A DNA stretch of 64,000 bases, taken from contig NZ_JASJOU010000016.1 in NCBI RefSeq assembly GCF_030068605.1, forward strand, positions 62,001 to 126,000. The letters run 5' to 3'. This document shows positions 16,623 through 25,779 of the stretch, one piece after another (position 1 is the first letter of the stretch; each line of letters begins with the position of its first letter). The DNA is from Xanthocytophaga agilis (GTDB lineage Bacteria; Bacteroidota; Bacteroidia; Cytophagales; 172606-1). The translations under genes and the position numbers were made by a program. A model generated the notes under the pieces. It had not been told where the DNA came from, ran no database searches, and worked only from the letters and a program-made list of their open reading frames with translations.

Positions 16623-16805
16623 GTAACAAACCACTTACAACCTAAATTTTATTTTTATATCTATGATCAGACCTTGCGTCTGAGGATATGTCTGCTTGAC
16701 TTACACTACAAAGGTACTGCGATCAGATCAATTGTAAAGTCATAATACGTTCATTATCATACATGTATGCTTTCTATCCAGTTTTTGAAAGAAAGCGTCA
16801 AATAG

Positions 16806-17405
16806 CTAAACAGCTATGCTTTCAAGGGCCTTTTCTAACGCAGTTTCCTGCAATCCGGGGATTCCCGTTCCTTCCACACGAAACACAGTTACGTCTGTAA
16901 TGCCTAGAAATCCTAAGAAGTGTTTCATATAAGGTACAGCAAAGTCGTAGGCCTGCATCTGATCATTGCCAAAAACACCTGCTGAGCCAAAAGCGATGTA
17001 GGCTTTTTTGTTTTTCAGCAATCCTTCCACTCCACTCTCACTATACCGAAACGTTAGCCGTGCTCTTGCAATGTGGTCAAAATAGGCTTTCAGACTGGAT
17101 GTGATGGAGTAGTTATACATAGGTGCTCCAATCACCAGAATATCTGCATCCTGAAGTTCAGCAACAGCCTCGTCTGACCTTCTTACAGCAAGCTCTTGTT
17201 CGGGTGTACGGCTTTCTTCCGGAGTAAAAAACGAACTGATCTGAATGGGTCCCAAATGAGGATAGGGATTTGCGGAAAGGTCAATTTCTTTAACCACTGT
17301 ATCAGGGTCTTTTGTTTTGATCCTGTCAATAATAGCGTTTCCTAACGTAAGCGTTAAGGATTCAGCACCGCGGGTGCTGGAAATAATGTGCAGTACTTTT
17401 GCCAT
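16806..17405 (-). CDS. azoR: FMN-dependent NADH-azoreductase
   Basis: A 199-residue flavodoxin-like quinone/azo reductase. The start MAKVLHIISSTRG at 17405 matches the family N-terminus with its FMN phosphate loop; further motifs are PMYNYSITSSLKAYFDHI (about 93-110) and an FGSAG loop (about 138-142). AzoR reduces quinones and azo dyes with NADH and protects against electrophile stress. It is divergent from an HxlR-type regulator gene, the usual partner of such reductases, with inverted repeats in the shared promoter region. Confidence 0.9.
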   Translation of the reverse strand: MAKVLHIISSTRGAESLTLTLGNAIIDRIKTKDPDTVVKEIDLSANPYPHLGPIQISSFFTPEESRTPEQELAVRRSDEAVAELQDADILVIGAPMYNYSITSSLKAYFDHIARARLTFRYSESGVEGLLKNKKAYIAFGSAGVFGNDQMQAYDFAVPYMKHFLGFLGITDVTVFRVEGTGIPGLQETALEKALESIAV

Positions 17406-17467
17406 GTCCGAATAGTTTAGATGGATACAAAGCAAAATTATATACCTTTACTACTCAAAAGTAAGTC

Positions 17468-17491
17468 GTATACTTTTGTATAGTGGTATAC
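17468..17491. promoter_or_regulatory. Candidate HxlR operator between azoR and its regulator
   Basis: GTATAC occurs twice (17468-17473 and 17486-17491) spaced by 12 bases, giving a dyad in the 117-base divergent intergenic region. Position and symmetry suit a dimeric winged-helix regulator controlling both genes. Binding is inferred. Confidence 0.5.
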
Positions 17492-17522
17492 TAAACTATA
17501 GTTTCAACATAATCAATTAGTT

Positions 17523-17888
17523 ATGAAGAAGATATCAGAAATGGAAAGCATCCGGGAATGCTCCAGCAATTATATTCTGGCAGTTAACGACACGATAAAT
17601 GTAATCCACGGGAAATGGAAAGCTGCGATTATCTCTTCCTTGCTGTTCGGTAAAAAACGATATGGCGAGCTACAAAAAGAAATCCCCAAAATCACTCCCC
17701 GGATGTTGTCCAAAGAATTACGGGATCTGGAAGCCAACGGAATGGTGGTACGAACGGTTCATGACACAATTCCTGTCACTGTCGAATATGAATTAACCCA
17801 ATCGGGCTATGCCTTCCAGCATGTACTGGATGTTATGCTGGAATGGGGATTAGAACACCGTAAACGTATAATTGGCAGTACGAAATAA
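17523..17888 (+). CDS. HxlR family transcriptional regulator
   Basis: A 121-residue winged-helix protein. The family signature is clear: GKWKAAIISSLLFGKKRYGELQ (split as GKWKAAIISSLL and RYGEL), the recognition helix region ITPRMLSKELRDLEANG, and the wing with VEYELTQSG. HxlR proteins sense reactive carbonyl, quinone or disulfide stress, several through an N-terminal Cys; here C13 is present. The divergent azoR is the likely target. Confidence 0.9.
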   Translation: MKKISEMESIRECSSNYILAVNDTINVIHGKWKAAIISSLLFGKKRYGELQKEIPKITPRMLSKELRDLEANGMVVRTVHDTIPVTVEYELTQSGYAFQHVLDVMLEWGLEHRKRIIGSTK

Positions 17889-17894
17889 CATCAA

Positions 17895-18563
17895 ATGAAT
17901 ACAGAGACCCGGAAACTAGACAGAGAAGAAGCAGATAAGATCTCCAAAAGTATACAAGAGCTGGAGGAAACTATTTATAAGCCATTGAATTGGCCCCTTA
18001 TTATTGGTTTGGTGATAGTAATCACTTTGTCTGCCATTCACATTTATTATTATCACAAATCAAATTGGGCTTTACCATCTATGTGTGTGGTTGCCTATTG
18101 TCCTATATGGATATGGGTACTAATTGAAAATAAATACAAAGGAAGGAAAAAGAAGATTGAGCTTTTAGAATCCTGGAAAGCTGTTCAGCAATCACAGGTA
18201 GCCAGAGTTAATAAGATACAGGCTAAGAGGGTTGTTACATTTGAAGAATATGAGGATGAAGGTGTGCTTTATCTGATCGAAGACATAGAAGGTAAGTGCT
18301 TTTATCTATGGGATGAGCAATACCTGATTCCGGAAGAGGGGTCGTTCCCTTGTGAAACATTTGAAGTTTACCAGGATGATGTTCTTATCTATTCCATGGA
18401 AACCAAAGTTCGGTGCCAAAGTGAAAAGATGAAAGCAATAACTGTTTCCGGAAAGGAAAAGTGGAAGTATTTTGGTGATCGAGGGTTTCCCGGTGAGTTT
18501 GAACCTGAGCCAAAGGGCTTGGATGGTATACTGGACGAAATAAGGACAGTGCTTGTTAAATAG
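17895..18563 (+). CDS. Hypothetical two-helix membrane protein, 222 aa
   Basis: An N-terminal helix is followed by two membrane segments (about residues 34-51 and 59-77), a basic stretch (KYKGRKKKIE) and a soluble C-terminal domain of about 130 residues. The start is six bases after the HxlR stop, so it may be read with the regulator, although no functional link is evident. Family not recognised. Confidence 0.6.
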   Translation: MNTETRKLDREEADKISKSIQELEETIYKPLNWPLIIGLVIVITLSAIHIYYYHKSNWALPSMCVVAYCPIWIWVLIENKYKGRKKKIELLESWKAVQQSQVARVNKIQAKRVVTFEEYEDEGVLYLIEDIEGKCFYLWDEQYLIPEEGSFPCETFEVYQDDVLIYSMETKVRCQSEKMKAITVSGKEKWKYFGDRGFPGEFEPEPKGLDGILDEIRTVLVK

Positions 18564-18689
18564 AAACTGATCGGACTTTCTTCTACTACTATAGATGGAC
18601 CAAGAAAGAGGATATATGCAATCTTAACTATCAACTTTAAAAAACTTCTCGTTCTGAAAGAAAAATCTCCCGTCCTTCTCTCCCCTTTT

Positions 18690-19159
18690 GTCCTTCTGAA
18701 AGAAACTTGTGACAAATAGAGCCACGTTTCCGATTGGAGTTATCAGAAACTCTTAAAACCAGATAAAGTCCATTTTAGGATTCTCCTTTTGTATTAAAGT
18801 TACCTTTGTATTGTGATTCATTAACTTAATTTCACTTTCCCGACTAATCGCATCATGTATATTTTGAACGATTTCATAATAAAGTAATTTGTAGCAATAA
18901 TACTTTCCAGCAAAGGACGCATTATTCCCTCTATTGGCACGATGCTCTGCCAGTCGTCTTTCCAAATCGTTTGTGACACCTGTATATAAGGTTGTCTTAC
19001 CAGGATTTGTTATGATATACACATAATAGGACATAGTAACCTGTCTATACAGTGTGTGTATCCTTTGTAACCTTTATTTCTTATTTTGAAGTCTAATTTA
19101 TTTTCTTCCAATCGGAAACAAGGCACTATTTGTCACAAGTTTCTTTCAAGAGGACAGGG
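18690..19159. repeat. Inverted-repeat element enclosing a GIY-YIG gene
   Basis: About 48 bases at 18690-18737 match the complement of 19108-19155 at about 43 positions. Both carry the core TATTTGTCACAAGTTTC and end in a GGAC motif. The gene between is a GIY-YIG nuclease. Similar inverted pairs without a gene occur at 41799-41922 and 50264-50422, so this looks like a mobile or formerly mobile repeat family in which the GIY-YIG copy may be the fuller form. Confidence 0.75.
18753..19034 (-). CDS. GIY-YIG nuclease domain protein (URI-type)
   Basis: A 93-residue single-domain GIY-YIG protein. The two motifs are YVYIITNPG and LYTGVTNDL, followed by the catalytic Arg in RRLAEHR and a Glu in ISRESEIK. 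Single-domain URI proteins are abundant in Bacteroidota and of unclear role; relatives are the nuclease domains of UvrC and homing endonucleases. It is closely flanked by inverted repeats. The gap on its 3' side (18564-18752) holds one arm, and its 5' side (19035-19392) holds the other plus short GCAGAAAGGCAG-type direct repeats. Confidence 0.88.
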   Translation of the reverse strand: MSYYVYIITNPGKTTLYTGVTNDLERRLAEHRANRGNNASFAGKYYCYKLLYYEIVQNIHDAISRESEIKLMNHNTKVTLIQKENPKMDFIWF

Positions 19160-19392
19160 AGAGTGTTTTTTCTTTATGTAAAAATCACTCTTTAAGAAAA
19201 GATATGGGACAAGATAAGGGAAAGGGAAGATTCTTTCAGAAAGGCAGGAAAGAACACTCCTTGCAGAAAGGCAGTTCAGAGACATGATTTTTCCAGAGAG
19301 ATAGACTAGAAAGAGAAGGACAGCCAAATATGAATTAGATCCTTATTCATGAAAAAAGTAAGGAACAAGATCAGTGATACACTTTCCAAATC

Positions 19393-20025
19393 TTACCCAA
19401 TCTTTACCCGCTCGCCCAGAAAGTGAGGTTCTTTGTTCAGGTATAGGTCTATGAATACTTTCACACGTGCCAGCCATTCGCGGGTATGGGTTTTATAGCC
19501 ATTTGCACCCTTAATGTCTCGGGCATTGTAGGCAACAGCGTCCACACCTTTGTGTCTGGCCAGGAAAACAGCCCGTTGGTTATGAAAAGGTTGTGAGATA
19601 ACTGTAAATGACTCCTGTCCGAATATTTCTTTGGCCCGTACAACCGAATCAAGCGTCCGGAAACCGGCATAATCCAGATAAATGCGGTTTTCAGGTACTC
19701 CCAACTTCACCAGTGCATCTTTCATATCCCGTGGCTCATTGTAGTTTTTTGAGCTATTATCTCCACTCACCAGCAGATAGTCGACCTTCTTGTTTTTAAA
19801 CAAGCTATAGGCAGCCTGAATCCTGTAGCTAAAATAAGGATTAGCCTGTCCGCTTGCCAGCTTTTCGGAGGTTCCCAGTACCAGCCCTACCCTATGGTGG
19901 GGTATAGCCTGTACATCTGTATACAAATAGGATTTCGTTTCGCGCGTAATAGTCCAGTTGCACACAAGAGTCACTCCAGCTAAAAAGACCAGAATCAAAA
20001 CAACAAAGGTCAGTTTTCTTTTCAT
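19393..20025 (-). CDS. SanA/YdcF family (DUF218) envelope protein
   Basis: An N-terminal membrane anchor (residues 5-24) precedes a DUF218 domain: VGLVLGTSEKL (about 47-57), LLVSGDNSS (about 84-92), the segment NRIYLDYAGFRTLDSVVRA, and the C-terminal REWLARVKVFIDL. This matches SanA, the inner membrane protein of enterobacteria needed for vancomycin exclusion at high temperature; biochemical activity is unknown. Length 210 is normal for the family. It is divergent from the porin-like gene. Confidence 0.85.
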   Translation of the reverse strand: MKRKLTFVVLILVFLAGVTLVCNWTITRETKSYLYTDVQAIPHHRVGLVLGTSEKLASGQANPYFSYRIQAAYSLFKNKKVDYLLVSGDNSSKNYNEPRDMKDALVKLGVPENRIYLDYAGFRTLDSVVRAKEIFGQESFTVISQPFHNQRAVFLARHKGVDAVAYNARDIKGANGYKTHTREWLARVKVFIDLYLNKEPHFLGERVKIG

Positions 20026-20197
20026 GTCCGGGAAAGTTAAAAAACGCCTTCAAGATAAAAAAAGAGTTTACTGTATCCAACTGATTTGACCAGATCCGGT
20101 ACACGGTAAAAATATATGCCATCCCCAAATTACTTTGGCACGGGTTTCGCATTGAGTGTGCTTAGTAAAACATACTGCTTCACAAGCTACTATAACT

Positions 20198-20875
20198 ATG
20201 AAAAAAATTCTTTTCTCTTTTATTGCCTTTTTAGGCGTATTCGTATGTACCTATGCCCAGGTTGAAGTTCGGTATGGAATTCGTGGGGGTATGAACCTTT
20301 CAAGCTGGCAAGGTGAAACTATGCAAAGTATCAGTGATCTGTTAGGCGCAACCGATGGTGCGGTTACTACACAGTCCCGTGTGGGATTCCATGCCGGTGG
20401 CTATGCAGCCATTAAACTCAGCGACTACTTCACACTTGAACCCGGCCTTCAGTACTCTCTCAAAGGCACCGAGCTAACAGGTAGACTCAATGGAAATTCT
20501 CAGGTAATCGATTTCCTGAATGTCAACACCACTTTCCGGGTGCAATCGCACTACATTGAGATGCCGATCTTAGCCAAAGTATATCTGGCAGAAGGATTTC
20601 ATTTGTTTGCAGGTCCGCAGGTAAGTTACCTCGTCGACAATAAGGTACACGTGAGAGCTAGCGTGCTAGGTATATCGGCCTTTAACCGTACGCTGGATAT
20701 TAACAACGGATTTCAGAAATGGGATTTCAGTGGTGTGGCAGGTATAGGCTATCGCTTCGTGAATGGGGTAAATATCATGGCTGCCTACGATTATGGATTC
20801 CAGCGCCTGGATGAAAACAAACGCTTTAATACTTATAACCGTACTATAAAATTTTCGATTGGATATGAATTCTGA
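20198..20875 (+). CDS. Outer membrane beta-barrel protein, PorT-like
   Basis: The start at 20198 gives a signal peptide (MKKILFSFIAFLGVFVCTYAQ, cut after about residue 20), and the mature part is a small outer membrane barrel: YGIRGGMNLS at the start, HAGGYAAIKLSDYFTLEPGL, and a final strand FSIGYEF ending in Phe as barrels do. Length 225 is typical of the porin family of Bacteroidota. A conserved hairpin terminator follows. Ligand unknown. Confidence 0.85.
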   Translation: MKKILFSFIAFLGVFVCTYAQVEVRYGIRGGMNLSSWQGETMQSISDLLGATDGAVTTQSRVGFHAGGYAAIKLSDYFTLEPGLQYSLKGTELTGRLNGNSQVIDFLNVNTTFRVQSHYIEMPILAKVYLAEGFHLFAGPQVSYLVDNKVHVRASVLGISAFNRTLDINNGFQKWDFSGVAGIGYRFVNGVNIMAAYDYGFQRLDENKRFNTYNRTIKFSIGYEF

Positions 20876-20919
20876 TACACATTCTGAGCAGAAGTGTTAG
20901 ATTAATTACATATTGACAT

Positions 20920-20994
20920 CGGTCATACCGAATGTTGGATGTGAGTAAACCCAAGCCTATGCTTTTGAAAAGTATGGGCTTGGGTTTATTTTTT
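20920..20994 (+). terminator. Conserved terminator hairpin (type C, copy 1)
   Basis: Stem AAACCCAAGCC at 20947-20957 with GGCTTGGGTTT to 20987, tip CTTTTGAAAAG, then a T-run. The stretch TTGGATGTGAGTA lies just before it. Closely similar modules with different, compensating stems follow other genes in this window (42122, 45233, 50086, 59306). Confidence 0.85.
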
Positions 20995-21178
20995 ATAAAT
21001 CTCTCTTTCTGCGTTGATTTATTGTCCCGATCATTATTCTTCCACTAACCTGTTCATTTTTTGCTTGCTGATATCTAGAGTCGGTTGATAGTCCAGAACC
21101 TATCTTTTTCATAGGCTTCTTTCTTCGTTGTTTGCTCTATCTACATTTGTTTATTGTCTCTTACCTCACTCTTCTTGT

Positions 21179-21338
21179 AGCTTCTTCATTTTTTGCTTGC
21201 CCAAAAAACGAAGCAAAAAAGGGCACTTTTCTCCGATCCTTCCCCCCGCAAGGCCAAAGGCCAACCTCGCGGAGAAAAGATTGCCAACGCACCTACACCA
21301 CCTTACACGATTGAAGTTTCCTTTGCTCTCTTTGTAAC
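21179..21338 (+). repeat. Intergenic structured repeat (type A, copy 1)
   Basis: Three modules are seen: a hairpin built on TTTTTTGCTTGCCCAAAAAA; a longer stem-loop from CTTTTCTCCG to CGGAGAAAAG with a GGCC/GGCC inner stem; and a conserved 3' part with ACGCACCTACAC and ACGATTGAAGT. About 90 percent of positions agree with copy 2 at 24276-24430. Open reading frames across it are by-products. The rest of 20995-21413 has no other gene. Confidence 0.85.
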
Positions 21339-21413
21339 ATTTGTTGTTACTTTCTCAATGACATTCTTTTATCAAAATTTGGGATAATTCTTGTATTTTT
21401 TGATTCTATCAAT

Positions 21414-22883
21414 CTACCCATAGGTAGCTCCTGCTGACTTTTTCTGTGAAAGCAGTAATAAGCCCAAAAACGTTAATACGCCGTTTAGGATCAGTAACTC
21501 AAAGCCGAACTTGTAGCCGTTCAGCCAGGTGTTGGCGTTGGTATTGATGATATAACACAGAATAGGTGACAGAATACATACTACAGGAACAAAGCGATCT
21601 TTTACAGAAAGTTTGGTCAGCAACCCAAAAGAGAACAAACCCAGCAAAGGCCCATATGTGTAACCAGCTACCGTGAATACAGCCTTTACCACACTTTGGT
21701 CATTAATGGCTTTAAAAATCAGGATCACAATCAGCAGCGCAATAGACATACACAAATGCACAATCGTTTTCAGCCGTTTCCGCTTCTCTTCCGGACGGTT
21801 TTCAAAATCCAGAAAGTCGATACAGAATGATGTAGTTAACGAAGCCAGAGCAGAGTCGGCACTGGCATAGGATGAAGCGGTAATGCCTAGCAAAAAGAAT
21901 ACGCCTGCTACAATGCCAAACTTGTTTAATTTTAGCAATAAGGTAGGATACAGATCATCAGTATGGGCTGGAATAGGAATGTTTTGCTGATTGGAGTAGA
22001 TATATAGTAATGCCCCCAGTGTCAGAAACAGGATATTCACAAACAGGAAGACAGTACTGAATGTATACATATTCTTCTGGGCATCCTGCAAGTTCCGACA
22101 AGTCAGGTTTTTCTGCATCAGATCCTGGTCCAGTCCAAACATAGCCACAGTGGTAAATAATCCGGCAAAGAACTGCTTGTAGAAGAACTTGTTACTCTTG
22201 GGATCATCAAAAAAGAATGCTTTTGAATAATCACTAGCCCTTACCGTATCAATCAATCCACCCAGAGACAACCCCAATGCTTCACTGATCAGATACACAC
22301 TCAGCAGCAAAGCGGCAATTAAGAACGTTGTTTGAAAGGCATCCGTCCACAGAATCGTTTTAATTCCACCTTTGGAAGTAATCAGCCAGATAAGAGCAAT
22401 GGTAATCAGCACATTGACAGCGAAAGGCACATTCCATTCATCGAATAGCGCCAGTTGCAATACGGAGGCCGTAAGAAATAACCGAAAGGCAGCTCCGATG
22501 GTCCGGGAAACCAGAAACGCCGCAGCTCCCGATTTATACGACCAGAAACCCAGTCTCTTTTGCAGGTAGGTATAAATTGAAACCAGATTCATCCGGTAAT
22601 AGACAGGCATAAGCACCAATGCCACAACCATATAGCCTGCTACGTTTCCCAGGATAAACTGAAGATAGGAAAACTGTGAGTTACCTACCTCCCCCGGAAC
22701 GGATATAAACGTGACACCAGAGATAGCTGTTCCAATCATACTGTACGCCACCAGATACCAGGGCGAGCTTTTTCCCGCAGTAAAAAAAGTATGTGTGGTA
22801 GCCCCCCGGCTGGTGATGTAGGAGATTAAAATCAATACACCAAAGTAAATAAGAAGAATGGTTAAAACTAAGTAGGGATTCAT
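21414..22883 (-). CDS. Sodium:solute symporter family protein
   Basis: A 489-residue protein with about 13 hydrophobic helices, of the SSS transporter family (Na+-driven uptake). Typical parts are the N-terminal segment with FFTAGKSSPWYLVAYSMIGT (about 33-52), AISGVTFISVPG, and GITASSYASADSALASLTTS (about 329-348), the Na2-site helix. The group resembles Bacteroidota symporters for sialic acid or other sugars and small acids, but the substrate cannot be read from the sequence. It is transcribed alone. Confidence 0.88.
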   Translation of the reverse strand: MNPYLVLTILLIYFGVLILISYITSRGATTHTFFTAGKSSPWYLVAYSMIGTAISGVTFISVPGEVGNSQFSYLQFILGNVAGYMVVALVLMPVYYRMNLVSIYTYLQKRLGFWSYKSGAAAFLVSRTIGAAFRLFLTASVLQLALFDEWNVPFAVNVLITIALIWLITSKGGIKTILWTDAFQTTFLIAALLLSVYLISEALGLSLGGLIDTVRASDYSKAFFFDDPKSNKFFYKQFFAGLFTTVAMFGLDQDLMQKNLTCRNLQDAQKNMYTFSTVFLFVNILFLTLGALLYIYSNQQNIPIPAHTDDLYPTLLLKLNKFGIVAGVFFLLGITASSYASADSALASLTTSFCIDFLDFENRPEEKRKRLKTIVHLCMSIALLIVILIFKAINDQSVVKAVFTVAGYTYGPLLGLFSFGLLTKLSVKDRFVPVVCILSPILCYIINTNANTWLNGYKFGFELLILNGVLTFLGLLLLSQKKSAGATYG

Positions 22884-22995
22884 GGGTTAAGCCAAAAATA
22901 TAATCGACTGATTTTTAATACATTGACACTTTTCATTTACTACAAAGTGTATTCTTTTTTCTAGGAAAAACGCAGTTAAATTGGATATTTTTTCA

Positions 22996-23003
22996 TAAAT
23001 TTG
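22996..23003 (+). promoter_or_regulatory. Bacteroidota -7 promoter element before clpS
   Basis: TAAATTTG matches the TAnnTTTG consensus of the Bacteroidota housekeeping sigma factor, about 90 bases before the clpS start. No clear -33 TTTG sits at the expected spacing, so the call is tentative. Confidence 0.4.
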
Positions 23004-23093
23004 CTAACTAATCTTTATAGACATTCTCCTTTGAAATTCAGTAAAGAAAGATAATAATTTTATTCTAAACAGATTTTTCTTTCATAAAGCAGT

Positions 23094-23375
23094 ATGCAAA
23101 CGTTATTTGATACAGAAGTAGAAGTACTGGAAGAGGACGTCGCAGTAGAACAGGAACAATGGGCACTTGTGGTATTCAATGATGATGTCAATACCTTTGA
23201 GCATGTGATTCAAGCCTTGATTGAGGTTTGTAAACACACTCCTGAGCAGGCAGAACAATGTACCTGGATCATTCATTTTAAAGGCAAATGCACTGTTAAG
23301 AATGGCTCCTTCGACGAACTTGCTTCTATGCGAAACTCTATCTGTAATCGGGGTATCTCAGCAGAAGTACTCTAG
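23094..23375 (+). CDS. clpS: ATP-dependent Clp protease adaptor ClpS
   Basis: A 93-residue adaptor that hands N-degron substrates to ClpAP. The acidic N-terminal tail (residues 1-20) is followed by the ClpS core: WALVVFNDDVNTFEHVIQAL (about 23-42), where the Asn-Asp pair and the following helix form the N-degron pocket, and a C-terminal GISAEVL strand. The length is normal. It precedes recR by 71 bases on the same strand; a shared transcript is possible. Confidence 0.93.
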   Translation: MQTLFDTEVEVLEEDVAVEQEQWALVVFNDDVNTFEHVIQALIEVCKHTPEQAEQCTWIIHFKGKCTVKNGSFDELASMRNSICNRGISAEVL

Positions 23376-23446
23376 TAAATTACAAACCACGATTTATACA
23401 TTGTAGCTATGTGAATGTATGGATCTGAAAATCTGAAAAACAGTAG

Positions 23447-24052
23447 ATGAACTACCCATCCAAATTGATAGAGAACGCTGTCAATGAAGTCTCTAAGTTA
23501 CCAGGTATTGGAAAAAAAACTGCTTTACGTCTTGTTCTGCATTTGTTGAAACGAGAAGAAGAAACCACGCTGGCTCTGGCAGAATCGCTAACCCAGCTAC
23601 GCACCCAGATCAAATATTGCAGAAATTGCCACAATATCTCTGATGCAGACGTATGTGCCATTTGCGCCAATGCCATGAGAGATCGGTCTATTATCTGTGT
23701 GGTGGAAGATACCCGTGATGTATTGGCGATTGAGAATACATCTCAGTACAAAGGACTGTATCACGTGCTGGGTGGCATTATCTCTCCGATTGAAGGGGTA
23801 GGTCCGAATGATCTTCATATTGACTCGCTGATCCGCAGAATCCCTGACTCAGATGTTAAAGAAGTGATTCTTGCCCTGAGTCCTACTATGGAAGGAGATA
23901 CAACAGCCTTTTACCTAACGAAAAAGCTAAAACCTTTTGATCTGAAGATAAGTACTATCGCCAGAGGTATTCCAATAGGTGGCGAACTGGAGTATGCAGA
24001 TGAGATTACGCTGGGTCGTAGTATTATGACTCGTGTAGCCTATGAAAGTTAA
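23447..24052 (+). CDS. recR: Recombination mediator RecR
   Basis: A 201-residue RecR, which with RecO and RecF loads RecA at gapped DNA. In order: an N-terminal helix-hairpin-helix (LPGIGKKTALRL, about 18-29), a C4 zinc finger (C58, C61, C70, C73), a Toprim domain (ICVVEDTRDVLAIE, about 82-95, and ILALSPTMEGD), and the C-terminal Walker-like tail with ITLGRSIMTR. All key residues are present. Confidence 0.95.
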   Translation: MNYPSKLIENAVNEVSKLPGIGKKTALRLVLHLLKREEETTLALAESLTQLRTQIKYCRNCHNISDADVCAICANAMRDRSIICVVEDTRDVLAIENTSQYKGLYHVLGGIISPIEGVGPNDLHIDSLIRRIPDSDVKEVILALSPTMEGDTTAFYLTKKLKPFDLKISTIARGIPIGGELEYADEITLGRSIMTRVAYES

Positions 24053-24118
24053 GAGGATCTTCCTGCTATAAAACAAAACGGGTTACTGATAAAGTCGAAG
24101 ATCTAAAATCATAAAAAT

Positions 24119-24164
24119 AACAGAGCCTACATCTTTCTTATAAGTGTAGGCTCTGTTTTGTTTT
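24119..24164 (+). terminator. Rho-independent terminator after recR
   Basis: Stem AACAGAGCCTACA (24119-24131) with TGTAGGCTCTGTT (24145-24157), followed by a TTTTGTTTT tract. It is related to the type C hairpins but the loop lacks the CTTTTGAAAAG tip. A type A repeat follows. Confidence 0.88.
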
Positions 24165-24275
24165 ACTTGCTTATTAACTTCTTTTTCTTAAATTCCCTTG
24201 CATCACTCTACTTACCTCTATAGATCTTTCTTCCTTCATTTCTTTATAAACTCTTTCATGATTCTACTTGTGGCA

Positions 24276-24430
24276 TCCTACTTTTTTGCTTGTCCAAAAA
24301 AGTAGGCCAAAAAGGACACTTTTCTCCGATCCTTCTGCCCGCAAGGCCAAAGGCCAACCTGGCGGAGAAAAGATTGCCTACGCACCTACACTGCCTCTCA
24401 CGATTGAAGTCGTCTTTGCTCTCTTTGTAG
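24276..24430 (+). repeat. Intergenic structured repeat (type A, copy 2)
   Basis: It begins with the palindrome CTACTTTTTTG...CAAAAAAGTAG, then the CTTTTCTCCG...CGGAGAAAAG stem and the conserved end with ACGCACCTACAC and ACGATTGAAGT. It is the closest relative of copy 1 (21179-21338). It fills the 3' gap between recR and the convergent 24453 gene. Confidence 0.85.
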
Positions 24431-24452
24431 CGTAGTTGACATTACTTCTGAT

Positions 24453-25496
24453 TTAAGCCGCATGTTGTATCTGCGATTTTTCTGTCTTCTTTAATAAGGG
24501 TTCTATCTTTTGTGTCAGACGATCTTTCACAAATCCTTTACTGATATAGTCAGGCAATTGATTCACAATCATCTCATAGGTTTCCAGACCTACTGCTTTA
24601 GCAATGTAACTTTCATGAATCAGATTCAGATAGCTGACAATCTCAAGCAAACATTGATGAAACAGACTAAAATCAATCTCAGCCTCTACGAAGCGTTCAA
24701 TCTCCCGATGACGGGTTGATATTCTTAATCTTTCCAGCAAATCAAAATAGGTAGTATATCCCAATCGCCAGTTTATCTTCTGCCAGTGCTGAACTGTGAA
24801 CTTATCCAGAATCTCCCCTTTCTTATTACGCAAAGCCGTCTGCGGATTGCTCTGCATCTGCTGACGAATGGCTCTGGCATATAGCTTTCGTGTAGTACGC
24901 AAAAACTGTCCAACCTGTGCCTGAGCTTCCATAGATTCGGTAGCTAGCTGCAAACCAGGCTTACGGGCGGCTAAAGGCAATCTGTGCACAATAAAGCTAT
25001 CATAGGTTCCTGAGGCATAATAGGCTATCGGAAACGGATAATATCCTTTTACCACCAGCATTCCGGTTTCGCGTTTTATACGTTCATTGTTGTTCTGTAC
25101 AATCCCAAAGGTTGACAGGAAAGCACGCAACCCAAATAATACACTATAATAAGCCTGAGGAAACGTCCAGTGTAACGCATTACGCAGGTACTGTTCATTC
25201 CCAAGCTCTGCCGTTGAACGCAAAGCATATTCTGTACTCCAGCAGTTTAGCAACAGCTTTTTAACTTCTTCTATAGTGGCTGTTGGTAAGGCTGGCTTGT
25301 AGTTTATAAATTGAGGCATTATATCCAAATCATAGGCATTTTCAGCATGTTGAATATGATAATGCATGCCAAAGAAGTGATTTAGAAACACTTGTGCGGG
25401 AATTGACTTTTTCCAAGTATCCTGCTCCTGTTCTTCCTGCTTGTCTATATCCTGAAAAAGAGATAAAGATTCAAGCATTTTCGTTTCGTTTTTCAT
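24453..25496 (-). CDS. Hypothetical protein, about 347 aa
   Basis: A soluble, mostly helical protein, acidic at its N-terminus and rich in Tyr, Arg and Gln, without signal peptide or membrane segment. Visible stretches include QVFLNHFFGMHYHIQHAENA (about 40-59) and AYYSVLFGLRAFLSTFGIVQ (about 118-137). The latter resembles HEPN-type or other helical nuclease-associated folds only loosely, so I assign no function. The ATG at 25496 is preferred to a TTG three codons upstream. It stands alone between repeats and a sensor gene; 25506-25779 holds only AT-rich sequence. Confidence 0.6.
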   Translation of the reverse strand: MKNETKMLESLSLFQDIDKQEEQEQDTWKKSIPAQVFLNHFFGMHYHIQHAENAYDLDIMPQFINYKPALPTATIEEVKKLLLNCWSTEYALRSTAELGNEQYLRNALHWTFPQAYYSVLFGLRAFLSTFGIVQNNNERIKRETGMLVVKGYYPFPIAYYASGTYDSFIVHRLPLAARKPGLQLATESMEAQAQVGQFLRTTRKLYARAIRQQMQSNPQTALRNKKGEILDKFTVQHWQKINWRLGYTTYFDLLERLRISTRHREIERFVEAEIDFSLFHQCLLEIVSYLNLIHESYIAKAVGLETYEMIVNQLPDYISKGFVKDRLTQKIEPLLKKTEKSQIQHAA

Positions 25497-25779
25497 AGTT
25501 CTCAATTAATAGCAGTGTTATATTATCTAGTTATAAATTTACAAAATATTTGGCATTTTACCAACAAATAAATCATAAAATATAACTCAAAATAATAGGT
25601 ATTATATCGGATAGATATACATTTTATCTCCCCAAAACCAAACACTGCTACAATCAAATGAAAACCTGAAAATCAGCATGAAATCCACATATCACTATTA
25701 TAAATATTATCAACCAAAACTATACAAACCCCTTATATTTCACTAAGTACGATTGTATGCTACCCAATCTCCGTAACTC

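Noticed and set aside
21128-21387. Small plus-strand frames downstream of the porin gene, and a similar one at 45353-45592
   Set aside because: They lie within the type A structured repeats and differ in frame between copies.
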